In this document: one piece after another, positions 22,032 to 28,431 of the stretch
Layout: every line of letters begins with the position of its first letter
Position numbering within the stretch: the first letter of the stretch is position 1
Source of the DNA: UBA11475 sp045655805
GTDB lineage: Bacteria > Bacillota > Clostridia > Christensenellales > Borkfalkiaceae
Assembly (NCBI GenBank): GCA_045655805.1
Contig: JAZOPZ010000007.1
Location: forward strand, 1 to 28,431
Length of the DNA: 28,431 nucleotides
Direction of reading: 5' to 3'
Notes under the pieces: model-generated
What the model was told of the DNA's origin: nothing
Database searches by the model: none
What the model saw: the letters and a program-made list of their open reading frames with translations, nothing else
Translations under genes and position numbers: made by a program

Positions 22032-24644
22032 ATGGTTGTACATCACAAATCGATAGCAGAAGTCGAAACTTTACTAAATACCGACCTGAAAAACGGTCTT
22101 TCGGATGAAATTCAAGCAGAACGGTTGCGTGAAAACGGTCCAAACAAGTTGCAAGAAAAAAAGAAAAAATCTATTATTCGTCGCTTTTTTGAGCAATTTA
22201 AAGACGTGATGATACTTATTTTGCTAGGTGCGTCGGCAGTATCTTTTGCCGTTGCAATAGCAGAGAAAAATCCGTCCGAACTATTTGAACCTATTATTAT
22301 TTTATTGATAGTTTTACTAAACGCGATTATCGGCGTTGCGCAAGAAAATAAGGCAGAAAAAGCCCTTGAGGCGCTTAAAAATATGTCTTCGCCACACGCT
22401 AGAGTTATAAGAAACGGCGAAGAAAAAATAGTGCCGTCTGAAGATTTAGTTGTCGGCGATATCATAAAACTCGAGGCAGGCGATTTCGTTCCTGCAGACG
22501 CAAGACTTATCACTAGCGTAAGCCTTAAAAGTGAAGAATCGGCGCTTACGGGCGAATCCGTACCATCAGAAAAAGATGCGAATTTCACTCCCGAAGAAAA
22601 ATCACCGCTAGGCGATAGAAAAAATATGGTTTATTCCGGTTGCAGCATAACCTACGGCACGGCTACCGCTGTAGTCACGGCAACGGGTATGAATACTGAA
22701 ATGGGCAAAATTGCAACGATGCTTTCTGGTGAAAGCGATACTCAAACGCCGTTGCAACAAAAATTAGCCAAACTCGGTAAATATCTTGGCATAATAGCGC
22801 TTGGTGCGTGCGCCGTGATATTTTTAATCGGCTTGCTTAACAAAATACCTGTACTTGAAATATTTATGACCGCCGTATCGCTTGCGGTTTCGGCAATTCC
22901 TGAAGGCTTACCTGCTATAGTTACGGTGGTGCTTTCAATCGGCGTACAGCGTATGGTAAAAAAGAACGCTATTATTAGGCGTTTGCCTGCCGTTGAAACT
23001 TTAGGTAGCGCAAGCATTATTTGTTCTGACAAAACGGGTACTTTAACACAAAATCGTATGACTTTAGTTAAAGTTTACGGTGATTTTGGCGAAGAAAAGG
23101 TTACTGATAAACTTTCAGACGGTGCTAAAACCGTCGTTAATTACGGTACTTTATGTTCTGACGGCGCAGTTACCGTAGGTGAAGACGGTTTAGTAAAACA
23201 TATGGGCGACCCTACGGAAACGGCTATAGTTTACGCATCTCTTATAAACGGGTACAAAAAAAGCCAACTTGAAAATGAATACGAAAGAATAACTTCATTA
23301 CCGTTTGACAGCGACAGAAAACTTATGTCTACGTTACACCGTTACGGCGATAAAGTGTTGGTAATAACAAAAGGCGCTTTTGACAGTATTGAAAAAATTT
23401 GTACCGTCGGTGAAATCGAAAAGGCAAAACAAAAGGTTGACGAAATGAGCGCAAACGCTTTAAGAGTGCTTGCCGTCGCCTATAAAATTTTAGACGAAGT
23501 ACCTAGTGAAGTTAACTTTGACACAGTTGAAAGCAATTTAACTTTCCTTGGACTAGTAGCAATGATAGACCCACCACGCCCAGAGGCAAAAACCGCAGTT
23601 GCCGTTTGTAAAAAAGCAGGCATTAAGCCAGTTATGATAACGGGCGACCACGTAGTTACGGCATCTGCTATCGCTAAAGAATTGGGCATTTTAGAAAACG
23701 GCGATTTGGCAATTACGGGCGTTATGCTTGACGCTATGAGCGACGAAGAACTAGACGAAAAGTTAGCAAGTATTTCAGTTTACGCGAGAGTTTCACCAGA
23801 AAACAAGATAAGAATCGTTAAGGCTTGGCAAAAGAAAGGTCAAGTAGTTGCAATGACAGGCGACGGCGTAAACGACGCTCCTGCGCTTAAAGCATCTGAT
23901 ATCGGGTGCGCTATGGGCATAACGGGTACTGACGTCGCTAAAGGCGCTGCTGATATGACTTTAACAGACGATAACTTTTCAACTATCGTTTCTGCTGTTA
24001 GAGAAGGCAGAGGTATTTACGCTAACCTTAAAAAAGTAGTAGGATTTTTGCTTGGAACTAATATCGGCGAACTTGTGTGCGTATTTATTGCAATGCTTGT
24101 ATGGCACACTTCACCACTCGTTTCAATGCAATTATTGTGGATAAATTTAGTTACGGACACTTTCCCAGCCATTGCACTAGGCATGGAGCCCGTTGAAGAC
24201 GACGTTATGAACGTTCCTCCAAAACCAAAGAGCGAAGGTCTTTTTGCAAACGGTTTTGGATTGCAAATTATACTTCAGGGTGTAATGTTTGGTTCGCTCG
24301 CACTTATCGCATACTACCTTGGTATAACTTTAGGCAAGGAACAAATCGCAGGCTATACTATGGCGTTTTTAGTGTTATCCCTTTCACAAGTAGTACACTC
24401 GTTCAATATGCGTAGTGAAAAATCATTATTTAAAATAAATCCGTTTAGCAATAAAAAATTGAACTTTGCAGGTCTTTTTTCGTTAGCGATGGTTCTTTTA
24501 GTTTCATTTACCCCACTAAATAAAGCGTTTGAATTAACCTTTTTACCGTGGTATATGTACCTTATCGCGCTTGGACTTATTTTAGTTCCACTTATCGTGC
24601 TTGAAACGGCAAAAGCAATTGGCTTGATTAAAAGCAAAAAATAG
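22032..24644 (+). CDS. Calcium-type (P2A) cation-transporting P-type ATPase
   Basis: 870 aa from the ATG at 22032 after AAGGAG; the open frame begins earlier but crosses the preceding terminator. P-type ATPase with ten predicted membrane helices. Motifs: TGES (173-176, actuator), PEGLP (290-294, ion-binding M4), DKTGTLTQ with phosphorylated Asp333, MITGD and GDGVNDAPALKASD (P domain). The SERCA/LMCA1-like architecture and the PEGLP motif point to Ca2+ export; the exact ion is inferred. No clear promoter lies in the 29 bases after the DUF378 terminator, so expression may depend on read-through. Confidence 0.93.
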   Translation: MVVHHKSIAEVETLLNTDLKNGLSDEIQAERLRENGPNKLQEKKKKSIIRRFFEQFKDVMILILLGASAVSFAVAIAEKNPSELFEPIIILLIVLLNAIIGVAQENKAEKALEALKNMSSPHARVIRNGEEKIVPSEDLVVGDIIKLEAGDFVPADARLITSVSLKSEESALTGESVPSEKDANFTPEEKSPLGDRKNMVYSGCSITYGTATAVVTATGMNTEMGKIATMLSGESDTQTPLQQKLAKLGKYLGIIALGACAVIFLIGLLNKIPVLEIFMTAVSLAVSAIPEGLPAIVTVVLSIGVQRMVKKNAIIRRLPAVETLGSASIICSDKTGTLTQNRMTLVKVYGDFGEEKVTDKLSDGAKTVVNYGTLCSDGAVTVGEDGLVKHMGDPTETAIVYASLINGYKKSQLENEYERITSLPFDSDRKLMSTLHRYGDKVLVITKGAFDSIEKICTVGEIEKAKQKVDEMSANALRVLAVAYKILDEVPSEVNFDTVESNLTFLGLVAMIDPPRPEAKTAVAVCKKAGIKPVMITGDHVVTASAIAKELGILENGDLAITGVMLDAMSDEELDEKLASISVYARVSPENKIRIVKAWQKKGQVVAMTGDGVNDAPALKASDIGCAMGITGTDVAKGAADMTLTDDNFSTIVSAVREGRGIYANLKKVVGFLLGTNIGELVCVFIAMLVWHTSPLVSMQLLWINLVTDTFPAIALGMEPVEDDVMNVPPKPKSEGLFANGFGLQIILQGVMFGSLALIAYYLGITLGKEQIAGYTMAFLVLSLSQVVHSFNMRSEKSLFKINPFSNKKLNFAGLFSLAMVLLVSFTPLNKAFELTFLPWYMYLIALGLILVPLIVLETAKAIGLIKSKK

Positions 24645-24696
24645 TTTATATTAAACTTTTTAATAAAATAGGCAAGGAACAATTTCCTTGCCTATT

Positions 24697-25209
24697 TTAT
24701 TCTTTTGCGTACCCACCAGATAAAAGTTTAACTACCCTTTGTGATGAAAATAATATACCACCGAGTAAATAAACTGATATACTTTGCGAAAGCGTTAACG
24801 ATATTACATTTAAAATATAAAGAGTTTCAAGTTGTCCGTAAGCGAAATACCAAACGACTGGCAATAAAAAAGCGTTCAGCAGTACGGGCGCAAGCCCACC
24901 TATAATAATTTTAAGCGCCCTATTTTTGAAGATTTTCCCCACAAAGTAAGTAATTACACTTGCAACTAGCGTTATAAACGCGCCGGCTATTATATCTATT
25001 AGCGCACAACCCGTAATTAGGTTTGCAAGCATACATCCGATAAAAAGCGCAGGTATTGCCTCCGGCATAAATAACGGTAATAAAGTTAAAAATTCAGACG
25101 GTCTAAACTGTATAAAGCCCGACGCGAAAGTAAGCGTTGGAAAAATAAGTATAATATAAAGCGACGCTATTATGCCTGCGCGAGTGAGTTTTTTGGTCAA
25201 ATTTTGCAC
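24697..25209 (-). CDS. queT: QueT-type queuosine precursor transporter (ECF S component)
   Basis: 170 aa from a GTG at 25209, chosen for the AAAGGAG upstream; the longer open frame would cover the leader RNA. About five to six membrane helices. SGFIQFRPSEFLTLLPLF (about 33-50) and EAIPALFIGCMLANLI (about 53-68) are typical of QueT, the substrate-binding part of an ECF transporter for preQ1/preQ0-like precursors. The shared ECF module is encoded elsewhere. The preQ1-I-like leader upstream fits this substrate. Confidence 0.88.
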   Translation of the reverse strand: MQNLTKKLTRAGIIASLYIILIFPTLTFASGFIQFRPSEFLTLLPLFMPEAIPALFIGCMLANLITGCALIDIIAGAFITLVASVITYFVGKIFKNRALKIIIGGLAPVLLNAFLLPVVWYFAYGQLETLYILNVISLTLSQSISVYLLGGILFSSQRVVKLLSGGYAKE

Positions 25210-25224
25210 GATTGCTCCTTTCAA

Positions 25225-25330
25225 GCAAAAAATAAAAGGTTGCAAAAAAGCAACCTTTACAAAAACCGTAACGACGGAATTATTCTTTTGCTTCGGTTGT
25301 TTTATAGAAGTGTTTTCCGAAAACCTTCTT
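25225..25330 (-). promoter_or_regulatory. PreQ1-I-like riboswitch with transcription terminator before queT
   Basis: On the minus strand AGAAG (25329-25325) pairs with CTTCT (25310-25306) as P1. The loop TTCGG (25321-25317) can pair with CCGAA (25296-25292) after the A-rich ATAAAACAA, giving the compact H-type pseudoknot of preQ1-I aptamers. A terminator follows: AAAGGTTGC-TTTTTT-GCAACCTTT (25258-25235), then TATTTTTT. CAACC (25299-25295) overlaps the pseudoknot strand and can also pair with GGTTG in the terminator arm. Ligand binding would free the terminator arm and shut off queT. Confidence 0.7.
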
Positions 25331-25336
25331 GCTATA

Positions 25337-25365
25337 AGAATACCACAACCACGCGTTTTTTGCAA
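25337..25365 (-). promoter_or_regulatory. Sigma-A promoter of the queT transcript
   Basis: TTGCAA (25365-25360), a 17-base spacer and TGGTATTCT (extended -10; hexamer 25342-25337). The predicted start lies at the first bases of the aptamer. Confidence 0.65.
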
Positions 25366-25393
25366 TCGTTTTGGTTTGATTTTACAAAATATT

Positions 25394-25687
25394 TTAGCCG
25401 TTCGCTAAAGCACCACTAACCTTTTCAAACGCATCACGCTGTTTGTCTATAACGGCTTTATCGGCTGGCGCAGGCTCGTAATAGCCACACTCGCTCATAA
25501 TTTGGAATAACCCGTGTTGGTCAGCCACGCACTCGTTAAAGCCACTTTTAAGCACGCTACGAACTGATTTGCCGGACGCCTCGGTAAGTGCCGTTGAATA
25601 CATTTTAACCATAGCCTTTTCTGCCATAAGCATATCGGTAAGCGTGTCTTTTTCGTTAAGTCTTGATTGTTGTTGTTTGTTTGCCAT
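25394..25687 (-). CDS. CotF-family spore coat protein
   Basis: 97 aa. Coat_F-type helical protein: LNEKDTLTDMLMAEKAMVKMYSTALTEAS (residues about 10-38) is the typical first helix pair, followed by an acidic helix with DQHGLFQIMSECGYYEP. Such proteins belong to the spore coat or outer layers; the exact role in Clostridia is unclear. It starts after AGGAGG, 9 bp after the small gene at 25697, and is probably co-transcribed with it. Confidence 0.85.
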   Translation of the reverse strand: MANKQQQSRLNEKDTLTDMLMAEKAMVKMYSTALTEASGKSVRSVLKSGFNECVADQHGLFQIMSECGYYEPAPADKAVIDKQRDAFEKVSGALANG

Positions 25688-25696
25688 AAAGTCCTC

Positions 25697-25882
25697 CTAT
25701 AACAAATTCAAAAGCGCGTTAAAACGCTTTTGGTGATTATCTGCAAGTGTTTGAAATTCTTTTGCGATTTCAGGATCGGTCATTTGTTTAGAATACAGTC
25801 TTGCTTTTTTACAAGCACTTTCTTCATAAGTTAGTAAGTCGGAAATAATAGTTACTTCCTTGGCGGTAAGATTGTTTGCCAT
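25697..25882 (-). CDS. Small CotF-like partner protein
   Basis: 61 aa, one or two helices (LTAKEVTIISDLLTYEESACKKARLYSKQM...). The EE-(S/A)-C-K-K helix and the position before a CotF-like gene suggest a ferritin-like/coat-associated helical protein. Similar small genes often precede cotF homologues in clostridia, but I cannot name a function. The start follows AAAGGAGG. A perfect palindrome in its last codons (25712-25734) could act as a processing site or be chance. Confidence 0.72.
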   Translation of the reverse strand: MANNLTAKEVTIISDLLTYEESACKKARLYSKQMTDPEIAKEFQTLADNHQKRFNALLNLL

Positions 25883-25908
25883 ATTTTTGCCTCCTTTTAG
25901 AATACTAA

Positions 25909-25937
25909 AAATATTGCCTATTACATAATTTTTATAC
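25909..25937 (-). promoter_or_regulatory. Sigma-F/sigma-G-like promoter of the coat gene pair
   Basis: GTATA (25937-25933), 14 bases, then GGCAATATTT (25918-25909), which fits GGNNANAHT. It resembles the element before spoIIR. CotF genes in Bacillus are mother-cell genes, so a forespore promoter would be unexpected. Confidence 0.4.
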
Positions 25938-25972
25938 CCTTATTTAAATAATGTTAGAATTTTACAATAAAA

Positions 25973-25994
25973 AAGGCTCGCGCCAGCGAGCCTT
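25973..25994 (-). terminator. Terminator of the lipoprotein gene
   Basis: AAGGCTCGC and GCGAGCCTT form a 9-bp stem with a 4-base loop, followed on the minus strand by TTTTATTG. The GGCTCG stem is shared with the ferredoxin terminator at 1705. Confidence 0.85.
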
Positions 25995-26009
25995 AATTTA
26001 TAAATTTAA

Positions 26010-27863
26010 TTATCTTGCGTTGTACCAAGCGAGTGCACCTTGAATATCGCTACCACCGTAATATTCCCACAATAAGTTGTTGTCAACCATATTGAACACA
26101 GTTTTATAATCAGAATTGCCTGCGATATAATCGTCCATAGCCGTTTTAACGGTTTCTACTTTAGAAAGCCAATCGTTTGCCGAACCTGCTTTATTAGCAT
26201 TGTTAAAACCTTCAAGTGGAAGAAGAATATTGTTTACCTTAAAGCATTCAACGTATAAGTCATAGCCGTTTTTAGCGCTTTCTTCAATCAAATCTTTTTG
26301 ACTTGAGGTAAGTTCGTTGTAGAACGCAACGATTGATTTGAATTGTTCGTTTTCAATCTTGCCTTCTGCATTTGTGATTAAAAGGTTTTCTTCATCTCTA
26401 ACTTTAACTCTTTGGTTGCTGTCGTACGCTACTGCTTGATAATCGACAAGCATTGCTTCAAATACGTCAGCCTTATCGCCGTCTTCATACCAAGCAAGGT
26501 TGATAACTTTTGCATCTTTTAATACTTTTGCATCAAGATTATCGTCGTGTTCAAAATCGTTAGCAAAATCAATGGTTAAATTGATTGCTTTAACGTAATC
26601 TTTACCGTATTCACTTGCATCGGTGAAGAATAAATAACCCCCCTTAACGACGTTTTGATACCAAGCAGTATTGAGCGCTTTATCAGATAACACGAAAGTT
26701 TCTTGTGGGTTAACGTCTGCTTGTACCATGCAAAGGTAAGATTGATCGTCAATATAGAAAAGATAGGTTTTACCGTCAACTACTTTGTGAGCAATAATCT
26801 TGGTTGCTTTGTCGTCTGAAACGATTTCGTTATCAGCGCCAGTCTTTGCAAGAGCGCCTTTCATAATGCAAGATGCAGAAGAAAGTTCGTTGGTTGATGG
26901 AAAATAAATTTCGTTAAGAGAAACAATATACGCCGTGCTAATTACGTCAACGTTTTTAATTTCCGTTTTAGCAGTAAAATCACTTAAATCAATTGCGTAG
27001 TTTTTAGCAGAACCTGCTACTGCAGATTGAGTAACGAATAAATAACCACTTCTAACGGCGTCAACGGTATAGGTAACGTTGTTTGCTAAAAGAGTAACGC
27101 TCTTATCACCGGTTAAAACTTTGCTTGGCTCTGCACCTACTTTGTAAGCGTAAACTTCGTTATAACCTAAATCTTGTTCGCTATCAGCGTCGGTAACGCT
27201 CTTGGTGTAGATAACTACTGCGTTAGCAAGGTCAGCGTTTTCAACAAAATTGTAAGACGCTACTTCTTCTGCTACGGTAGTGCTAGCGCCCGAAGAAGTA
27301 TTGTAGCAAATAATGTTTGTTTTGCTATCTACGGTCTTTGCGTATACGAGATATACTACGTTATCGAATTGCACGAATCTAAATTGTAAGTCGTGACCTT
27401 CAACAAGTAACACTTCTTCTACAGAAGAACCGTCGATTTTTGCCTTTTGGAATTCCATATTACCGTAAGCGATATTACCGTCGGTGTCCTTTTTAGTAGT
27501 GGTCGTGCCGTAGTAAATATAATCGCCAAACATATAGATGCCAGCGTTGTAATCTTCAGAAGTTACAGCCTTTGGAACCACTACTTGTGGGTGAGCCATA
27601 TCAGACTTCGCTACAACCATTATAGCGCCTTTTTTAGGTGCGCCGTAAGAGTTGTCCGCATTGCTTGGAGCAACGCCGTTAACGTAGTAGAAATAATTTG
27701 CAGTTTCAACTACTGCGTCACCGTTGCTTACTACTGCGCCTGGTTCTTTTAAGGTAACGTTAGTCGTGCCTTCGTCTTTATTACAACCGTCGCACGCGAT
27801 AGTTGTAAATGCCAAAACTACGGCAAGAATAATCATCAATACTTTTGCAAATCTTTTTATCAT
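26010..27863 (-). CDS. Large secreted lipoprotein of unknown function
   Basis: 617 aa from the ATG at 27863, set by GGAG ten bases upstream. A lipoprotein signal: basic N-terminus (IKRFAK), hydrophobic core, and the lipobox TIAC with Cys24 as lipid site. The body carries repeated short aromatic strands (GDYIYYG, VVYLVYAK, GYLFVTQ, KTYLFYIDD, GGYLFFTD), which suggest a beta-propeller such as those of DUF5050-like cell-surface proteins. The last 130 residues look helical. No catalytic motif is seen. It is probably a surface-anchored binding protein; the ligand is unknown. Confidence 0.75.
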   Translation of the reverse strand: MIKRFAKVLMIILAVVLAFTTIACDGCNKDEGTTNVTLKEPGAVVSNGDAVVETANYFYYVNGVAPSNADNSYGAPKKGAIMVVAKSDMAHPQVVVPKAVTSEDYNAGIYMFGDYIYYGTTTTKKDTDGNIAYGNMEFQKAKIDGSSVEEVLLVEGHDLQFRFVQFDNVVYLVYAKTVDSKTNIICYNTSSGASTTVAEEVASYNFVENADLANAVVIYTKSVTDADSEQDLGYNEVYAYKVGAEPSKVLTGDKSVTLLANNVTYTVDAVRSGYLFVTQSAVAGSAKNYAIDLSDFTAKTEIKNVDVISTAYIVSLNEIYFPSTNELSSASCIMKGALAKTGADNEIVSDDKATKIIAHKVVDGKTYLFYIDDQSYLCMVQADVNPQETFVLSDKALNTAWYQNVVKGGYLFFTDASEYGKDYVKAINLTIDFANDFEHDDNLDAKVLKDAKVINLAWYEDGDKADVFEAMLVDYQAVAYDSNQRVKVRDEENLLITNAEGKIENEQFKSIVAFYNELTSSQKDLIEESAKNGYDLYVECFKVNNILLPLEGFNNANKAGSANDWLSKVETVKTAMDDYIAGNSDYKTVFNMVDNNLLWEYYGGSDIQGALAWYNAR

Positions 27864-27922
27864 AACAAACTCCACTGCTTAATATTATAAATTAGAGTGG
27901 TACGCGCAAACAAGCACGACCG

Positions 27923-27959
27923 TAGTATATATTATATACTATAAAAAAATTTATTGCAA
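27923..27959 (-). promoter_or_regulatory. Promoter of the lipoprotein gene with a palindrome over the -10
   Basis: TTGCAA (27959-27954), a 17-base spacer and TATAAT (27936-27931). The -10 lies at the centre of a perfect palindrome, TAGTATAT-3 bases-ATATACTA (27923-27941), a possible operator. The leader is about 65 bases. Confidence 0.65.
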
Positions 27960-27998
27960 TACTTTTTTCAAACTTTTTTAGCGCTTAAAGGGGGTTTT

Positions 27999-28289
27999 AT
28001 GGATAATTTCGGCATTTATAAGTTGTTTTCGGCGTTAAACGCAGGTAAAAACGAGCAATTTAGCGAAAAAAAATCCTCTTTTAACGCAAATATATTAGAA
28101 AAAATACTGACGGCGTTGCCCGATTTAATGAAAAACTTTACGCAAACACAACCGACTTATCCACAAGAAAAGCCTGTGGAGGAAATAAAAAAGCAACCTA
28201 AAAATTTTAACGAAAACCCCTTGATAAAAACGGCGATAAGCCACGACGAATTCGTTAAAAAAGTTATGGCTAATAAAAATAAGCGATAG
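27999..28289 (+). CDS. Small protein of unknown function
   Basis: 96 aa from the ATG at 27999, preceded by AAGGGGG; family not recognised. The first 50 residues look helical (IYKLFSALNAGK, NILEKILTALPDLMKNF), then a Pro/Gln/Lys-rich linker (about 50-75) and a basic C-terminal helix (HDEFVKKVMANKNKR). No membrane segment, signal or cysteine. A small adaptor or coat-associated protein is conceivable, but there is no evidence for either. It is divergent from the lipoprotein gene and followed by the hairpin array. Confidence 0.68.
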   Translation: MDNFGIYKLFSALNAGKNEQFSEKKSSFNANILEKILTALPDLMKNFTQTQPTYPQEKPVEEIKKQPKNFNENPLIKTAISHDEFVKKVMANKNKR

Positions 28290-28294
28290 GCAAA

Positions 28295-28319
28295 GCCGAG
28301 TCCCTACAAGGGATTCGGC
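28295..28319 (+). terminator. Hairpin after the 27999 gene
   Basis: GCCGAGTCCCT-ACA-AGGGATTCGGC forms an 11-bp stem with one G-U pair. The usual T-run is missing (AACTAAATAA follows), so it may be a terminator variant or the first hairpin of the array that follows. Confidence 0.5.
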
Positions 28320-28322
28320 AAC

Positions 28323-28421
28323 TAAATAAATCCTAAACGGATTTGTGATATTCGTCTAACGACGAGTTATATTGCCTATCGGCAGTTATATTTGCCTAAC
28401 GGCAAGTTGTGGATTTATTTA
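28323..28421. repeat. Array of short hairpins with GTTATATT linkers inside an 11-bp inverted repeat
   Basis: TAAATAAATCC (28323-28333) and GGATTTATTTA (28411-28421) are perfect inverted repeats. Between them lie three small hairpins with TAAC or TATC loops: CGTC-TAAC-GACG (28353-28364), GCC-TATC-GGC (28374-28383) and TGCC-TAAC-GGCA (28393-28404). The linkers are GTGATATT (28345-28352), GTTATATT (28366-28373) and GTTATATT (28385-28392), giving a period of about 20 bases. An alternative hairpin, AAATCC-TAAAC-GGATTT (28328-28344), competes with the outer stem. AATATAAC (28421-28428), the reverse complement of the linker, follows at the edge of the window. Confidence 0.8.
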
Positions 28422-28431
28422 ATATAACTTT

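Noticed and set aside
25712..25734. Palindrome CAAAAGCG...CGCTTTTG near the end of the 61-aa gene as a terminator
   Set aside because: It lies within codons and is not followed by a T-run; codon choice can explain it.
28323..28421. CRISPR array
   Set aside because: Repeat units are about 20 bases with hairpins that vary in sequence; no constant repeat with unique spacers and no cas genes.

Overview
The window looks like chromosomal DNA from an endospore-forming, low-GC Firmicute of the class Clostridia, probably an uncultured lineage. The reasons are an AT-rich sequence with strong AGGAGG-type ribosome binding sites and consensus sigma-A promoters, a cluster of sporulation genes (spoIIR, sleB, ypeB, a spo0A homologue, a sipL-like gene, a CotF-like coat gene), and T-box and preQ1-type leader RNAs. 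The gene order greA-lysS-x-tmk-holB-ricT-fdx-trmN6-rsmI on the minus strand recalls the Bacillus tmk-holB-yaaT-yabB-rsmI order. No tRNA, rRNA or CRISPR array was seen.

Layout. 1-140: the 5' end of an IS3-like insertion sequence, apparently sitting in the rsmI terminator. 141-7410 (minus): housekeeping operon for transcript cleavage (GreA), lysyl-tRNA synthesis (LysS), dTMP kinase, clamp-loader delta', RicT, and tRNA/rRNA methylation. A small ferredoxin gene with its own promoter and terminator lies inside it. 7411-7746: divergent promoters and a candidate small RNA. 7747-8473: a DUF1540 mini-protein and rplI. 8611-10998 (minus): Lrp-type regulator, aminotransferase and rsmE in one operon with a perfect palindrome over the -10 box. 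11115-11378: an unknown small gene. 11476-13195 (minus): an orphan trpB2 controlled by a tryptophan (UGG) T-box.

13261-19737 is a sporulation island. On the minus strand spoIIR-sleB-ypeB form an overlapping operon behind a sigma-F-like promoter. Divergent from it is a Spo0A homologue whose DNA-binding domain is intact but whose receiver has lost the phosphoacceptor Asp and both acidic-pocket Asp residues; three 0A-box-like sites spaced 20 and 40 bp lie in its upstream region. A zinc-ribbon/acidic protein, veg and a sipL-like DUF3794-LysM gene follow, and ispE overlaps the latter.

20644-24644 (plus): a trigger-factor-like chaperone without the ribosome-docking domain, a DUF378 membrane protein and a calcium-type P-type ATPase. 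24697-25390 (minus): queT behind a preQ1-I-like riboswitch with a mutually exclusive terminator. 25394-25937 (minus): two small coat-related genes with a sigma-F/G-like promoter. 26010-27960 (minus): a large lipoprotein. 27999-28431: an unknown small gene and then an array of short hairpins with GTTATATT linkers enclosed by an 11-bp perfect inverted repeat. The strongest candidates for something new are the phosphoacceptor-less Spo0A with its phased sites and the terminal hairpin array.
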